Source of the DNA: RH-AL1 sp965277355
GTDB lineage: Bacteria; Pseudomonadota; Alphaproteobacteria; Rhizobiales; Beijerinckiaceae
Assembly (NCBI GenBank): GCA_965277355.1
Contig: CBDICN010000001.1
Coordinates: 1,178,001-1,242,000 of the forward strand
Direction of reading: 5' to 3'
DNA length: 64,000 nt
Shown here: positions 45,384-54,361 of the stretch, in pieces
How the letters are laid out: each line of letters opens with the position of its first letter
Position numbering within the stretch: the stretch's first letter is position 1
Notes under the pieces: generated by a model
Seen by the model: the letters and a program-made list of their open reading frames with translations, nothing else
What the model was told of the DNA's origin: nothing
The model's database searches: none
Translations under genes and position numbers: made by a program

Positions 45384-45524
45384 TCAAGCTGACGCCACGT
45401 TGGCTCATACTTGACTTGCCAGGCCGGCGCCTCCCCAGGTTCGGAAATCCGTCACGGAAAGAGGTTGCCGCTACCCACAGCAGAAACGATCTCGCATGTT
45501 GCATAAGCGCGCGCCAGGCGCAGG

Positions 45525-46619
45525 CTAGTGGATAGATTCCAACACTTGGTGCCCGCGTTTGACGGCGGCGATGATTTTGTCCGGATCGGCTTTCCAATGG
45601 AAGGGTTTCGGGGCCTCGTTGGTCTCGGCGAGGAAGCGGTTGATGGCGGCTTGAAGATCGACGATCGAACGGAAGACGCCGCGCTTGAGCCGTCGCCGCG
45701 TGAGCTTGGCGAAGAAGCCCTCGACGGCGTTCAGCCAGGAAGCCGATTTCGGCGTGAAGTGGAAGGTGAAGCGCGGGTGGCGGCCGAGCCAGGCGAGAAC
45801 CTTCGGGTGCTTGTGGACGGCATAGTTGTCGAGGATGACCTCGACCGTCTTTCCGGCCGGCACCTCGGCCTCGATGGCGTTGAGGAAGCGGACGAACTCC
45901 TGATGCCGGTGACGCTGCATGCAGCGCCCGATGACCTTTCCCTCGAGCACGTCGAGGGCGGCGAACAGCGTCGTCGTACCGTGGCGCTTGTAGTCATGGG
46001 TCATGGTGCCGAGCCGGCCCTTCTTCATCGGCAGGCCGGGTTGGGTGCGGTCGAGCGCCTGGATCTGGCTCTTCTCGTCGAGCGACAACACGATGGCGTG
46101 CGCCGGAGGATCGACGTAAAGGCCGACGACGTCGCGCAGCTTGGCGGCGAACAGGGGATCGTTGGACAGCTTGAAGCGGCGGACGCGATGCGGCGCCAGC
46201 CCATGCGCCTTCCAGATACGCTGAACCGAGGAAACGCTGATGCCCATGGCTTCGGCCATGGCGGGCGCGGTCCAATGCGTCGTCTCGCCGGGCGGCTCGG
46301 ACTGCGTCAGGGCGACGACCTTGTCGACGACCTCCCTCGGCAGCGGCGGCTTGCCGGGCGGCCGCGTCTTGTCGCGCAAGAGGCCGGCGACGCCCTCCCG
46401 CATGAAACGCTCCTGCCAGCGCCACACCGCGGTCTTGGCGACGTTCGCCTCGCGCATGATCGCGTTGGTGCCGAGCCCGGCGGCGGTCAGCAGCACGATG
46501 CGGCAGCGCCAGACATGGTTCTGCGGGCTGCCGCGATCGGCGACGATCGCCTTCATGCGGGCTTCGTCGGCAATGGTGACTTCGATCCTGATCCCTGTGC
46601 GCATCCCGAAGACTCGCAC
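45525..46619 (-). CDS. IS630-family transposase
   Basis: 364 residues, intact. N-terminal helix-turn-helix region (IVLLTAAGLGTNAIMREANVAKTAVWRWQERFMREGVAGL), a winged-helix part, then the DDE catalytic core: Asp in LSLDEKSQIQALDR, Asp in VILDNYAVHKHP, Glu in WLNAVEGFFAKL. The stop codon TAG reaches to the target TA itself. Lies between the inverted repeats described for the element and is oriented away from smc. Confidence 0.95.
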   Translation of the reverse strand: MRVFGMRTGIRIEVTIADEARMKAIVADRGSPQNHVWRCRIVLLTAAGLGTNAIMREANVAKTAVWRWQERFMREGVAGLLRDKTRPPGKPPLPREVVDKVVALTQSEPPGETTHWTAPAMAEAMGISVSSVQRIWKAHGLAPHRVRRFKLSNDPLFAAKLRDVVGLYVDPPAHAIVLSLDEKSQIQALDRTQPGLPMKKGRLGTMTHDYKRHGTTTLFAALDVLEGKVIGRCMQRHRHQEFVRFLNAIEAEVPAGKTVEVILDNYAVHKHPKVLAWLGRHPRFTFHFTPKSASWLNAVEGFFAKLTRRRLKRGVFRSIVDLQAAINRFLAETNEAPKPFHWKADPDKIIAAVKRGHQVLESIH

Positions 46620-46673
46620 GACCGCGGCCCAACGGGAATCCCACGACGGACTCTATCGAATGACGTTATCCAC
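45528..46673 (-). mobile_element. IS630-family insertion sequence, 1146 bp
   Basis: Bounded by inverted repeats GTGGATA: 45528 inward, and TATCCAC ending at 46673. Each end is flanked by TA (45526-45527 and 46674-46675), the duplicated target typical of IS630/Tc1 elements. One intact transposase gene fills it. It has inserted 52 bases upstream of smc. Short inverted repeats (7 identical bases) are at the low end for the family. Confidence 0.85.
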
Positions 46674-46727
46674 TAGCAGGTTCTCGACCCGCGCGTAGGG
46701 AACGCGCGGAGGGGAAAACGAGCGCCC

Positions 46728-49700
46728 ATGCATTTCTCCAAGCTCCGCCTCGTCGGCTTTAAGAGCTTCGTCGAGCCGACCGACTTCGCGATCCTGCCGG
46801 GTCTCACCGGGATCGTCGGGCCGAACGGCTGCGGCAAGTCGAACCTCGTCGAGGCGCTGCGCTGGGTGATGGGCGAGAGCTCCTACAAGAGCATGCGCGC
46901 GTCCGGCATGGACGACGTGATCTTCGCCGGCGGCGGCAGCCGGCCCGCGCGCAACATGGCCGAGGTGGCGCTCACGCTCGATAACGCCGCGCGCACCGCG
47001 CCCGCCGCCTTTAACGACGCCGACGTTCTCGAGGTGACTCGCCGCATCGAGCGCGAGCAGGGCTCGACCTACCGTATCAACGGCCGCGAGGTGCGCGCCC
47101 GCGACGTCCAGATCCTGTTCGCCGACGCCTCCACCGGCTCGCGCTCGCCCTCGCTGGTGCGCCAAGGGCAGATCGCCGAGATCATCGCCGCCAAGCCGCA
47201 GGCGCGCCGCCGCATCCTCGAGGAGGCCGCCGGCGTCGCGGGCCTCCACACCCGCCGCCACGAGGCCGAGCTCAGGCTGAAGGGCGCCGAGGACAACCTC
47301 GCGCGCATCGACGACGTCATCACTCAGATCGCCGCGCAGGGCGACGGGCTCCGGCGCCAGGCTCGCCAGGCGCAGCGCTATCGCGAGGTGCAGGCCGAGA
47401 TCCGGCGGCACCAGGCGCTGGCGATGTTGATCGATTTCGAGCAGGCCCGCGGCGACATGGCGGCGGCCCGAGCGGCGCTGAGCGCCGCGGAAGCCGCCGT
47501 GATCGAGGCGACGCGGGCGCAGGGCGAGGCGGCCCGCCATCAGGCCGTCGCCGCGCATGCCCTGCCTGCGCTTCGCGAGGCGGAGACGGAAGCCGGCGCC
47601 GCGCTGCAACGTGCCGTCGTCGCCCGCGAGCGCGTCGAGGGCGAGGAGCGCCGCGCCAGGGGGCGCCTCGCCGACGTCGAGCGCCGCATCAAGGAGATGA
47701 GCACGGAGCTCGCCCGCGACGCCGCGGCCCTCGCCGACGCGGCGAACGTGCTGCAAAGGCTTGAGGCCGAGAAAACCGAGCTGACAGCGCGGGACGACGG
47801 GTTCGATGGCGACGAGGCCTTGCGCGGGCGACTGGCGGAGGCGGAGCGCCGGCGCGGCGACGCCGAGGCAACGCTCGCCGCCGCGCAGATTCGGCGCGCC
47901 GAGGCCGAGGCGCGCCGCCGCGCGCTGGACGAGCGGCTGCGCGAGGAGACGCAGCGGCTCGCTCGCCATGAGAGCGAACTCGAGGCCGCGAGCAAGGCTC
48001 GCGAGGCGCTGCGCACGTCCCTTGTCGTGAACGCGGCTCTCGACGCCGCCGCCGAGCGCCTGCGCCTTGCAGCTCAAGGGGTATCGGCCGCCGAGATCGG
48101 CGCGAAACAGGCCGAGCGGCTGATGGCGCGGGCTTGGGACGCGGAGCAGACCGGTCGCGCGCCGCTCGTCGAAGCGGACCGGCGGGCGGAGCGCCTCGAG
48201 ACCGAAGCGCGCACGCTCGGCAAGCTCCTCGAGACCGGCGGCGGCAAATGGCCCGGCATCGCCGACGCGATCACGGTCGAGAAGGGCTACGAGACGGCGC
48301 TCGGCGCCGCGCTCGGCGACGACCTTGATGCCTCGTGCGACGTGCGTGCGCCCGCGCATTGGGCCGCGCTCGACGCCGAAGGGGACGGCACGCTGCCCCA
48401 AGGCGTCGTGCCGCTGCTCGCCCATGTGGAGGCGCCCCCCGCGTTGCACCGCCGCCTAGCGCAGGTCGGCATCGTCGCGCGCGAGGACGGCGCCGCGCTC
48501 CGCGCGAGGCTCTCGCAAGGCCAGCGCCTCGTCTCGCGTCAAGGCGACATCTGGCGCTGGGACGGCTTCACGCAGGCGGCGGAGGCGCCGACGCCCGCCG
48601 CCCGCCGCCTCGCCGAGCGCAACCGGCTGGCCGAAATCCGGCTCGCCTCGATGACGGCGAAGGAGGCCTACGCCACACTCAAGACCGCGGCGGAAGCGGC
48701 CCAAGCCGCCTATCACGATGCCGCGGCGGCGGACGCCGAGGCGCGCGACGGGCATCAGGCGGCGCGCCGCGAGCTCGATGCGGCGCGTGACGCCCATGCG
48801 GCGCTCGAGCGTCGGCGCAGCGAAGCGGATGCCAGAAGCACCACGCTTGATGTCGCCGAAGCGGCGGCGGTGGCCGCGCGCGACGAAGCCGCGGGGAAAC
48901 GAGCGGAGATCAAGACCGCGATCGCCGCTCTGGCGCCGACCGACGACCTCGCGCTCGCCGTCGAGACGGCACGCGGCGAGACCGCGGAGAAGCGTGCGAT
49001 CGAGACCGAGGCGCGCTCCACCTTACAGGCGCTGGCGCGCGAGCGCGACGCCAAGGCACGGCGGCTCGCCGCGATCGCCGCTGAGCGGCAGTCCTGGCAT
49101 GCGCGCAGCGAACAGGCGGCCGGCCACCGCGACGAGCTCGAGCGGCGCCTCGCGGCCGTGCGGGCGGAGCAGACCGAGCTCGTCAGCGCGCCGGACCGGC
49201 TCGCGCTGGCGCGCCGTCAGGTGTTCGCCGACGTAGAGGCGGCGGAAGCCGCGCTACGCGCCGCTGCCGACAGCCGGACGGTGGCCGAGCGCACCCTCGC
49301 CGAGGCCGATCGCAGCGCCCGCGCGGCGCTCGAGACGATGGCGGCGGCGCGCGAGACGAAGGCGCGCGCGGAAGGCAATGGCGATGCGACGCGACAGCGC
49401 CTCGACGCCGTCGTGCGCGTCTGCGCCACCGATCTCGAATGCGCGCCCGAGGCCCTGCCGGCCCAATCAGGGATCAAGCCCGATGCGCCGCGGCCGCCGG
49501 CGGCGGAAGTCGCCGCGAAGCTCGAGTTGCTGAAGGCCGATCGGGAGCGGCTCGGCGCGGTCAACCTGCGCGCCGAGGAGGAGCTCGCGGCCATCGAGAC
49601 GCAGCGCTCAACGCTCGACAAGGAAAAGGACGATCTCACCGAGGCAATTCGCCGGCTACGCCAGGCGATTGCCAGCCTCAACAAGGAAGGGCGCGAGCGG

Positions 49701-50177
49701 CTGCTCGGCGCCTTCGACACCGTCAACGGCCACTTCAAGGCGCTCTTCGAGACGCTGTTTGGCGGCGGCGTCGCGGAACTGCAGCTCGTCGAGTCGGACG
49801 ATCCGCTCGAGGCCGGGCTCGAGATCATCGCGCGGCCGCCCGGCAAGAAGCCTCAGGTGATGAGCCTGCTCTCGGGCGGCGAGCAGGCCTTGACTGCGAT
49901 CTCGCTGATCTTCGCGGTGTTTCTCACCAACCCGTCGCCGATTTGCGTGCTCGACGAGGTCGACGCGCCGCTCGATGATGCCAACGTCGAGCGGTTCTGC
50001 GATCTCGTCGACGCGATGCGGCGCAGAACCGACACGCGCTTCATCGCCATCACCCACAATCCGATCTCGATGGCGCGGATGGATCGCCTCTACGGCGTGA
50101 CTCAGGCCGAGCGCGGCATCTCGCAGCTCGTCAGCGTCGACCTCATCCAGGCCGAGCAGCTGCTGGAGGCGTCCTGA
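46728..50177 (+). CDS. smc: Chromosome segregation protein SMC
   Basis: 1149 residues. Condensin ATPase organising the chromosome. N-terminal head with MHFSKLRLVGFKSFVEPT and Walker A GPNGCGKSN (about 32-40), long Ala/Arg/Glu-rich coiled coils (about 165-490 and 640-960), hinge (about 500-630, with WPGIADAITVEKGYETALGAALGDDLDA), and C-terminal head with signature LLSGGEQALTAISLIFAVF and Walker B ICVLDEVDAPLDD. Start ATG 46728 follows GGAGGGGAAAACGAGCGCCC. The usual dsbA-smc neighbourhood is broken by ALDH and IS630, so smc must have its own or an IS-derived promoter. Confidence 0.97.
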   Translation: MHFSKLRLVGFKSFVEPTDFAILPGLTGIVGPNGCGKSNLVEALRWVMGESSYKSMRASGMDDVIFAGGGSRPARNMAEVALTLDNAARTAPAAFNDADVLEVTRRIEREQGSTYRINGREVRARDVQILFADASTGSRSPSLVRQGQIAEIIAAKPQARRRILEEAAGVAGLHTRRHEAELRLKGAEDNLARIDDVITQIAAQGDGLRRQARQAQRYREVQAEIRRHQALAMLIDFEQARGDMAAARAALSAAEAAVIEATRAQGEAARHQAVAAHALPALREAETEAGAALQRAVVARERVEGEERRARGRLADVERRIKEMSTELARDAAALADAANVLQRLEAEKTELTARDDGFDGDEALRGRLAEAERRRGDAEATLAAAQIRRAEAEARRRALDERLREETQRLARHESELEAASKAREALRTSLVVNAALDAAAERLRLAAQGVSAAEIGAKQAERLMARAWDAEQTGRAPLVEADRRAERLETEARTLGKLLETGGGKWPGIADAITVEKGYETALGAALGDDLDASCDVRAPAHWAALDAEGDGTLPQGVVPLLAHVEAPPALHRRLAQVGIVAREDGAALRARLSQGQRLVSRQGDIWRWDGFTQAAEAPTPAARRLAERNRLAEIRLASMTAKEAYATLKTAAEAAQAAYHDAAAADAEARDGHQAARRELDAARDAHAALERRRSEADARSTTLDVAEAAAVAARDEAAGKRAEIKTAIAALAPTDDLALAVETARGETAEKRAIETEARSTLQALARERDAKARRLAAIAAERQSWHARSEQAAGHRDELERRLAAVRAEQTELVSAPDRLALARRQVFADVEAAEAALRAAADSRTVAERTLAEADRSARAALETMAAARETKARAEGNGDATRQRLDAVVRVCATDLECAPEALPAQSGIKPDAPRPPAAEVAAKLELLKADRERLGAVNLRAEEELAAIETQRSTLDKEKDDLTEAIRRLRQAIASLNKEGRERLLGAFDTVNGHFKALFETLFGGGVAELQLVESDDPLEAGLEIIARPPGKKPQVMSLLSGGEQALTAISLIFAVFLTNPSPICVLDEVDAPLDDANVERFCDLVDAMRRRTDTRFIAITHNPISMARMDRLYGVTQAERGISQLVSVDLIQAEQLLEAS

Positions 50178-50245
50178 TTTTGGCCGACATCCTTAACCCC
50201 ATAATTTCGTTAGCTTTTTTGTTTTTCCTCTTTTGCGCCCGCAGC

Positions 50246-50274
50246 TTGACACATCGGAGCCGCGTCGCTAACAC
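50246..50274 (+). promoter_or_regulatory. Candidate promoter of the F0 ATP synthase operon
   Basis: TTGACA at 50246-50251, a 17-base spacer and TAACAC at 50269-50274: a perfect -35 box and a moderate -10 box, 54 bases upstream of atpI. A T-rich stretch lies just before it (50214-50234). Confidence 0.55.
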
Positions 50275-50327
50275 GGCCGCATTCCAGGACGAAGAAGCCG
50301 CCGCGGCCCCGCGGCACGAGAAACCCC

Positions 50328-50675
50328 TTGGCGAGCAGCCCCGACGATCAGCCCGACGACGCCGCTCTACGCGCGCGCCTCGACAAGCTGTCGTCCTCGC
50401 TCGATACTCATGACGAACGGGTACCGCGTGAGACTGCCAGGGACGACAAGAGCCTCGGTAGCGCGATGAGCGTCGGTTTCCAGGTTCTGTCGGAACTCGT
50501 GGCCGCCGTCGTGATCGCCGCCGTCATCGGCTGGCAGCTCGACAAGTGGCTTCATACGTCACCGGCCCTCCTGATCGTCTTCCTGGCGCTCGGCACGGCG
50601 GCCGGGTTTTGGAACGTGTATCGCGTGGCGTCGAAGCCGACCTTCGGGCCGAGCCGGCGGCGCGATCCGCTCTAG
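50328..50675 (+). CDS. atpI: ATP synthase protein I
   Basis: 115 residues. Assembly factor or Mg2+ channel protein of F0. Two helices (SELVAAVVIAAVIGWQLDKWL and ALLIVFLALGTAAGFWNVYRV) with the AtpI block VLSELVAAVVIAAVIGWQLD. The start is TTG 50328; upstream GAGAAACCCC is a weak site, so an in-frame later start cannot be excluded. First gene of the F0 operon. Confidence 0.88.
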   Translation: MASSPDDQPDDAALRARLDKLSSSLDTHDERVPRETARDDKSLGSAMSVGFQVLSELVAAVVIAAVIGWQLDKWLHTSPALLIVFLALGTAAGFWNVYRVASKPTFGPSRRRDPL

Positions 50676-50728
50676 CCATTCACCGGCCACGGTCCTTTAC
50701 CCAGGTCGGAACAAGGAGATTTCAGACC

Positions 50729-51487
50729 GTGGCGGCACAAGAGGCGATCGATCCGATCTCGCAATTCGCGATCAAGCCGATCATCCCCATCCATATCGGC
50801 GGCCTCGACCTCTCGTTCACCAATTCCGCCCTGTTCATGATGATCGTGCTCGGCTTGTCCTGCGCGCTCATGCTGCTCGGCACCAGCGGCCAGGCGCTTG
50901 TCCCCGGCAAGATCCAGTCGGTCGCCGAGATGAGTTACGAGTTCGTCGGCACCATGATCAGGCAGACCGCCGGCCGCGAGGGCATGAAGTTCTTCCCCTT
51001 CGTGTTCGCGATCATGATCTTCGTGACGTTCTCGAACATCCTGGGCCTGCTGCCCTATTCCTTCGCGGTCACCGCGCAGATCGTGGTCACCTTCGCGCTG
51101 GCCTTGCTCGTCATCTTCACGGTGCTGGCGTTCGGCTTCCTCCGTCACGGCGTGAGCTTTCTGCGCCTGTTCGTGCCGCACGGCGTCAACCCGGCGCTGC
51201 TCATCATTCTCACCCCGATCGAGGTGATCTCGTTCCTGTCGCGGCCGATCAGCCTGTCCGTTCGTCTCTTCGCCAACATGCTCGCCGGCCACATCACGCT
51301 TAAGGTGTTCGGCGCCTTCGTGGCCTCGCTTCTCGGCGCCGGCGCCTTCGCCGTGCTCGCGCCGCTACCTCTCGCGATGATCGTGATCCTCAGCGCGTTC
51401 GAGTTGCTCGTCGCCGTCCTGCAGGCCTACGTCTTCGCGATCCTCACTTGCGTCTACCTCAACGACGCAATCCATCCGGGCCACTGA
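50729..51487 (+). CDS. atpB: F0 ATP synthase subunit a
   Basis: 252 residues. Proton-channel subunit with five to six helices. The essential Arg is in SRPISLSVRLFANMLAGH (about residue 173); PIEVISFL before it and LQAYVFAILTCVYLNDAI at the end are family blocks. GTG 50729 is preceded by AAGGAGATTTCAGACC, so it is the start; the frame is open to 50546 as a shadow of atpI. Confidence 0.95.
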   Translation: MAAQEAIDPISQFAIKPIIPIHIGGLDLSFTNSALFMMIVLGLSCALMLLGTSGQALVPGKIQSVAEMSYEFVGTMIRQTAGREGMKFFPFVFAIMIFVTFSNILGLLPYSFAVTAQIVVTFALALLVIFTVLAFGFLRHGVSFLRLFVPHGVNPALLIILTPIEVISFLSRPISLSVRLFANMLAGHITLKVFGAFVASLLGAGAFAVLAPLPLAMIVILSAFELLVAVLQAYVFAILTCVYLNDAIHPGH

Positions 51488-51543
51488 ATAAACATCCAAC
51501 AACAGATCGGTCGTCCGTCCTAAACATCGGAGTTACACGTTTC

Positions 51544-51774
51544 ATGGATCCAGCAGCAGCTCGCTACATCGGTGCCGGCCTCGCCGCCATCGGCATGGGC
51601 GCCGCCGCCATCGGCGTCGGTCTCATCTTCGGCCCGTTCCTTTCCGGCGCCCTTCGCAATCCGTCGGCCTCGGACGCCCAGTTCGGTCGCGCGTTCATCG
51701 GTGCGGCCCTCTCCGAAGGGCTCGGCATCTTCGCGTTCCTCGTCGCGATCCTCCTGCTCTTCGTGATGAAGTAG
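51544..51774 (+). CDS. atpE: F0 ATP synthase subunit c
   Basis: 76 residues, two-helix proteolipid. Helix 1 contains the Gly-rich GLAAIGMGAAAIGVGLIFG; the proton-binding Glu is in FIGAALSEGLGIFAFLVAIL (about residue 58), and the polar loop is RNPSASDAQ. ATG 51544 gives MDPAAARYIGAG. It forms the rotor ring. Confidence 0.96.
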   Translation: MDPAAARYIGAGLAAIGMGAAAIGVGLIFGPFLSGALRNPSASDAQFGRAFIGAALSEGLGIFAFLVAILLLFVMK

Positions 51775-51851
51775 CCTTTCATCAAAGCTCCCGGCGGCGG
51801 CGCGTCCGGAAGCGGATGCGCCGTTCGCTCCATCAGACGAGATCCGAGACC

Positions 51852-52394
51852 ATGGCGGCAAACGAGCATCCCGGCACGCAGTCCGGCACCGAGGCGGAGG
51901 GTGGCAAATCCTTCCCGCCGTTCGACGCCGGTACGTTCGAGTCGACGATCTTCTGGCTCGTCGTGACGTTCGGCCTTCTGTTCCTCATCATGTGGCGCAT
52001 GGCGCTGCCGCGGGTGAAGGGCATCATCGAACATCGCCACGACACGATCCAGCAAGACCTCGCCGCCGCCCGCAAGATGCGCAAGGAAGCGAGCGATGCT
52101 GCCGCCGGATATGAGAAGACGCTGGCCGAGGCTCGCGCCAACTCCCAGGCACTCGCCGCCGAGACCCGTTCGAAAGTGAAGCTCGAGCAGGAGAACAGGC
52201 GGCAGTCGCTGGAGGCCGAGCTCAACCACAAGCTCCAGACCGCTGAGACGCAGATTGCCGAGGCGCAGATCGCCGCGATGGAGAACGTCGGGCAGATTGC
52301 CAACGAGGCGGCGACCGCCATCGTCGAACAGTTTACCGGCAAGCCGGCCGATCCCGCCGCAATCGCCCAGGCGATGGCTGAAGTCAGGGCATAG
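51852..52394 (+). CDS. F0 ATP synthase subunit b'
   Basis: 180 residues. One helix near the N-terminus (STIFWLVVTFGLLFLIMWRMALPRV, about 31-55) and a long charged coiled coil (KGIIEHRHDTIQQDLAAARKMRKEASDAAAGYEKTL and onward). A divergent second b subunit, as in photosynthetic and alphaproteobacteria, forming the peripheral stalk with subunit b. ATG 51852 follows GAGACC. Ends 1 base before atpF. Confidence 0.93.
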   Translation: MAANEHPGTQSGTEAEGGKSFPPFDAGTFESTIFWLVVTFGLLFLIMWRMALPRVKGIIEHRHDTIQQDLAAARKMRKEASDAAAGYEKTLAEARANSQALAAETRSKVKLEQENRRQSLEAELNHKLQTAETQIAEAQIAAMENVGQIANEAATAIVEQFTGKPADPAAIAQAMAEVRA

Positions 52395-52395
52395 T

Positions 52396-52875
52396 ATGGA
52401 CGCGGAATTCTGGGTCGCCGTCGGCTTCATCATCTTCCTCTTCGTCGCCGGCTATCTCGGCGTGCATTCGCGAATCGGGAAGGTCCTCGACGCGCGCGGC
52501 GCCCGGATCCGCGAGGATCTCGATGAGGCCGAGCGTTTCCGCAAGGAAGCGGCCGAGGTGCTCGCCTCCTTTGAAGGCAAGCGCCTCGAGGCCGAGAAGG
52601 AGGCGCACGCGATCGTCGAGCAGGCGCGCGTAGAGGCCGAAATGATGGCCAAGGAGGCCGAGGAGCGTCTCGCCGAGTTCGTCCGGCGCCGCACCGCGCA
52701 GGCCGACGCGAAGATCGCGAGCGCCGAGACGCAGGCGATGGCGCAGGTGCGAGCCTCCGCGACCGACGCCGCCGTGGCCGCGGCCGAGATCGTGTTGCGT
52801 CACGACACGAAGAACGGACTCGCCGACAAGCTGGTCGATCAGGGCATCGGCGACGTCAAGCGCCTTTCGCACTGA
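52396..52875 (+). CDS. atpF: F0 ATP synthase subunit b
   Basis: 159 residues. N-terminal helix (FWVAVGFIIFLFVAGYLGV) and an Ala/Glu/Arg-rich stalk with EAERFRKEAAEVLASFEGKRLEAEKEA. Start ATG 52396. Last gene of the F0 operon; the F1 genes are elsewhere, as is normal in alphaproteobacteria. Confidence 0.94.
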   Translation: MDAEFWVAVGFIIFLFVAGYLGVHSRIGKVLDARGARIREDLDEAERFRKEAAEVLASFEGKRLEAEKEAHAIVEQARVEAEMMAKEAEERLAEFVRRRTAQADAKIASAETQAMAQVRASATDAAVAAAEIVLRHDTKNGLADKLVDQGIGDVKRLSH

Positions 52876-52900
52876 ACGCGCCACTCGCACAGCGAGCGAG

Positions 52901-52943
52901 GAACCTCACTGCAGGTTCGCCGCCTTGGTTGTCACCACGGCGG
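52901..52943 (+). terminator. Two adjacent hairpins after atpF
   Basis: Hairpin 1: GAACCT-CACTGC-AGGTTC (52901-52918). Hairpin 2: CCGCC-T-TGGT-TGTC-ACCA-C-GGCGG (52920-52943), 9 pairs with one mismatch. No T-run follows, so intrinsic termination is uncertain; they sit between convergent atpF and the exported-protein gene at 53017. Confidence 0.4.
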
Positions 52944-52957
52944 AATCTCTCGGTTAA

Positions 52958-52993
52958 GACCATGGTACGGCGCCGGACCATGGTACGGGGGCG
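52958..52993. repeat. 18-bp tandem duplication
   Basis: GACCATGGTACGGCGCCG at 52958 and a copy at 52976, 16 of 18 bases alike, between atpF and the gene at 53017. Confidence 0.75.
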
Positions 52994-53016
52994 CTCGTGC
53001 TCGGCACCGAACGGCG

Positions 53017-53760
53017 CTATTCTCCGGCGCTCTGCGTGTTCGCCGCTTTCGCGGCTTTGGCCGCCTTGGCATGGCGCCGGCCCTTCGTCGGCTTCTCCTC
53101 GCCGCCGCCCTTGCCGCCGGTGTCGATGCCGACCTTGATGCTGTAGTCCGAGCCGTTCCGGCCGGCGGCGAGCGGCACCGGGAGATTGTCGGACACGAAT
53201 TGGAACGGCGTCGCCGATTGTCCCGCCGCGATCGAGGCCGGAACTCGATAAAGCTTGCTCGCGACCGGCTTCTGCTCGACCTCGCTGAAGATCACCACGC
53301 GGATCGGCACATCGAAATGCCCGGCGGTCCCGGCCGGGCCGAGCAGCACGCGCCCGTCGCCCCCGACCTTCACCGACATCGCGGCTCCGGCCGAATTGCA
53401 GGCGCGGCCGACATGGTAGAGCGAGTACTGGTAACGCACACCCTCGTTGCCGCTCGCGCCGGGCGCCAGCATGCGCTGCGCGACCGTTCCCTCGAGAATG
53501 GAGATGGTCGGGCAGCCCGACGGTGACTCCTTGACCGGCGGCGGCTCCGGCTTGCCGAGGCCTACGGCATGTGTGGCCTTGCCGATCGTGTCCTTCATGC
53601 TGTCGCTGAGCCTGTCGCTCCAGCTGTTGCCGTCCTCATCGTCGGCGGCGCGCGCGGGCACGCTCGACATCGCGACGAGCGCCGCCGTCACCAGGCCGAG
53701 AAACGCGGTCTCGACCACGCGAGCCAACCGAACGCGTGACTCACTCCTTCGCATCAACAT
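53017..53760 (-). CDS. Exported protein of unknown function
   Basis: 247 residues. Signal peptide AFLGLVTAALVAMSSVPARAAD (cleavage near residue 38), then a mature domain with SGCPTISILEGTVAQRMLAPG, NEGVRYQYSLYHVGRACN and VPIRVVIFSEVEQKPVASKLYR; the C-terminus is Lys/Ala-rich (KAAKAAKAAN). Two cysteines (in SGCPT and RACN) could form a disulfide. ATG 53760 follows GTAGGAGAG; 53754 is also possible. Periplasmic or outer-membrane placement is inferred. Similar unnamed proteins occur near cox operons in Rhizobiales. Confidence 0.75.
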   Translation of the reverse strand: MLMRRSESRVRLARVVETAFLGLVTAALVAMSSVPARAADDEDGNSWSDRLSDSMKDTIGKATHAVGLGKPEPPPVKESPSGCPTISILEGTVAQRMLAPGASGNEGVRYQYSLYHVGRACNSAGAAMSVKVGGDGRVLLGPAGTAGHFDVPIRVVIFSEVEQKPVASKLYRVPASIAAGQSATPFQFVSDNLPVPLAAGRNGSDYSIKVGIDTGGKGGGEEKPTKGRRHAKAAKAAKAANTQSAGE

Positions 53761-53806
53761 CTCTCCTACGCAGGCCGGGCAACGAGGGCGGCGAAGGATC
53801 AAACCC

Positions 53807-54361
53807 TCACTTGAGCTCGTCGAACGCTTCCTTGAACCCGTTGAGAGCAAGCGGAATGCCGATACCCTCCTCCGGCCATTTGAAGATGATGAATACGGCA
53901 TTCTTACCGTTTTTGAACTGATCCAAAAGTTTATCTTCCATCACCACTTCGGCGATGCACCCGGAGGGCTGGCAGCGCACAAAGCCGGCATGGCCGATGT
54001 CGACGTTGTCGATCTTGAGCCCGAGACCGGACGGCAGCAGGACGCCGAGCGGCGCGATGACCCGCAGAAGGCGGTTTTTGCCGTCGGCCGTCTTCAGGAC
54101 GATGATCACCAGCCCGATATTGGGCTGGTTGTCGGCGGCGATGCTCTGGACCAGCGCGCAAGTCTCCCGGGAGGCCCCGGGCGGCGTCTCGCACCGCACC
54201 TGCCAGTCGCCGTGCTTGGCCTTGACCTGGCTTTGGGCCGCCGCGGGGCTCCCGCCGACCGTCGCCGTCACCCCGACGAGTGCCGCGATCCCCGTGGCGA
54301 GCAGTCCCTTGCGCGGTCGGGCGAGGCGGTGCGTTGTCGCCGCAACCGGCGCTTGTCTCAT
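53807..54361 (-). CDS. Invasion-associated locus B (IalB) family protein
   Basis: 184 residues. Signal peptide (GLLATGIAALVGVTATVGGSPAAAQ), then the IalB-like domain: HGDWQVRCETPPGASRETCALVQSI (residues about 50-74), VLLPSGLGLKIDN and CQPSGCIAEVVMEDKLLDQFKNGKNAVFIIF. Four cysteines probably form two disulfides. The family is named from Bartonella but is widespread in non-pathogenic alphaproteobacteria; role unknown. ATG 54361 (MRQAPVAATT). It lies upstream of the other exported-protein gene on the same strand, divergent from coxB. Confidence 0.88.
   Translation of the reverse strand: MRQAPVAATTHRLARPRKGLLATGIAALVGVTATVGGSPAAAQSQVKAKHGDWQVRCETPPGASRETCALVQSIAADNQPNIGLVIIVLKTADGKNRLLRVIAPLGVLLPSGLGLKIDNVDIGHAGFVRCQPSGCIAEVVMEDKLLDQFKNGKNAVFIIFKWPEEGIGIPLALNGFKEAFDELK

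Noticed and set aside
50180..50413. 77-codon ORF between smc and atpI
   Set aside because: It starts with a T-rich stretch encoding LAFLFFLF and runs into atpI out of frame; the same bases hold a good promoter.
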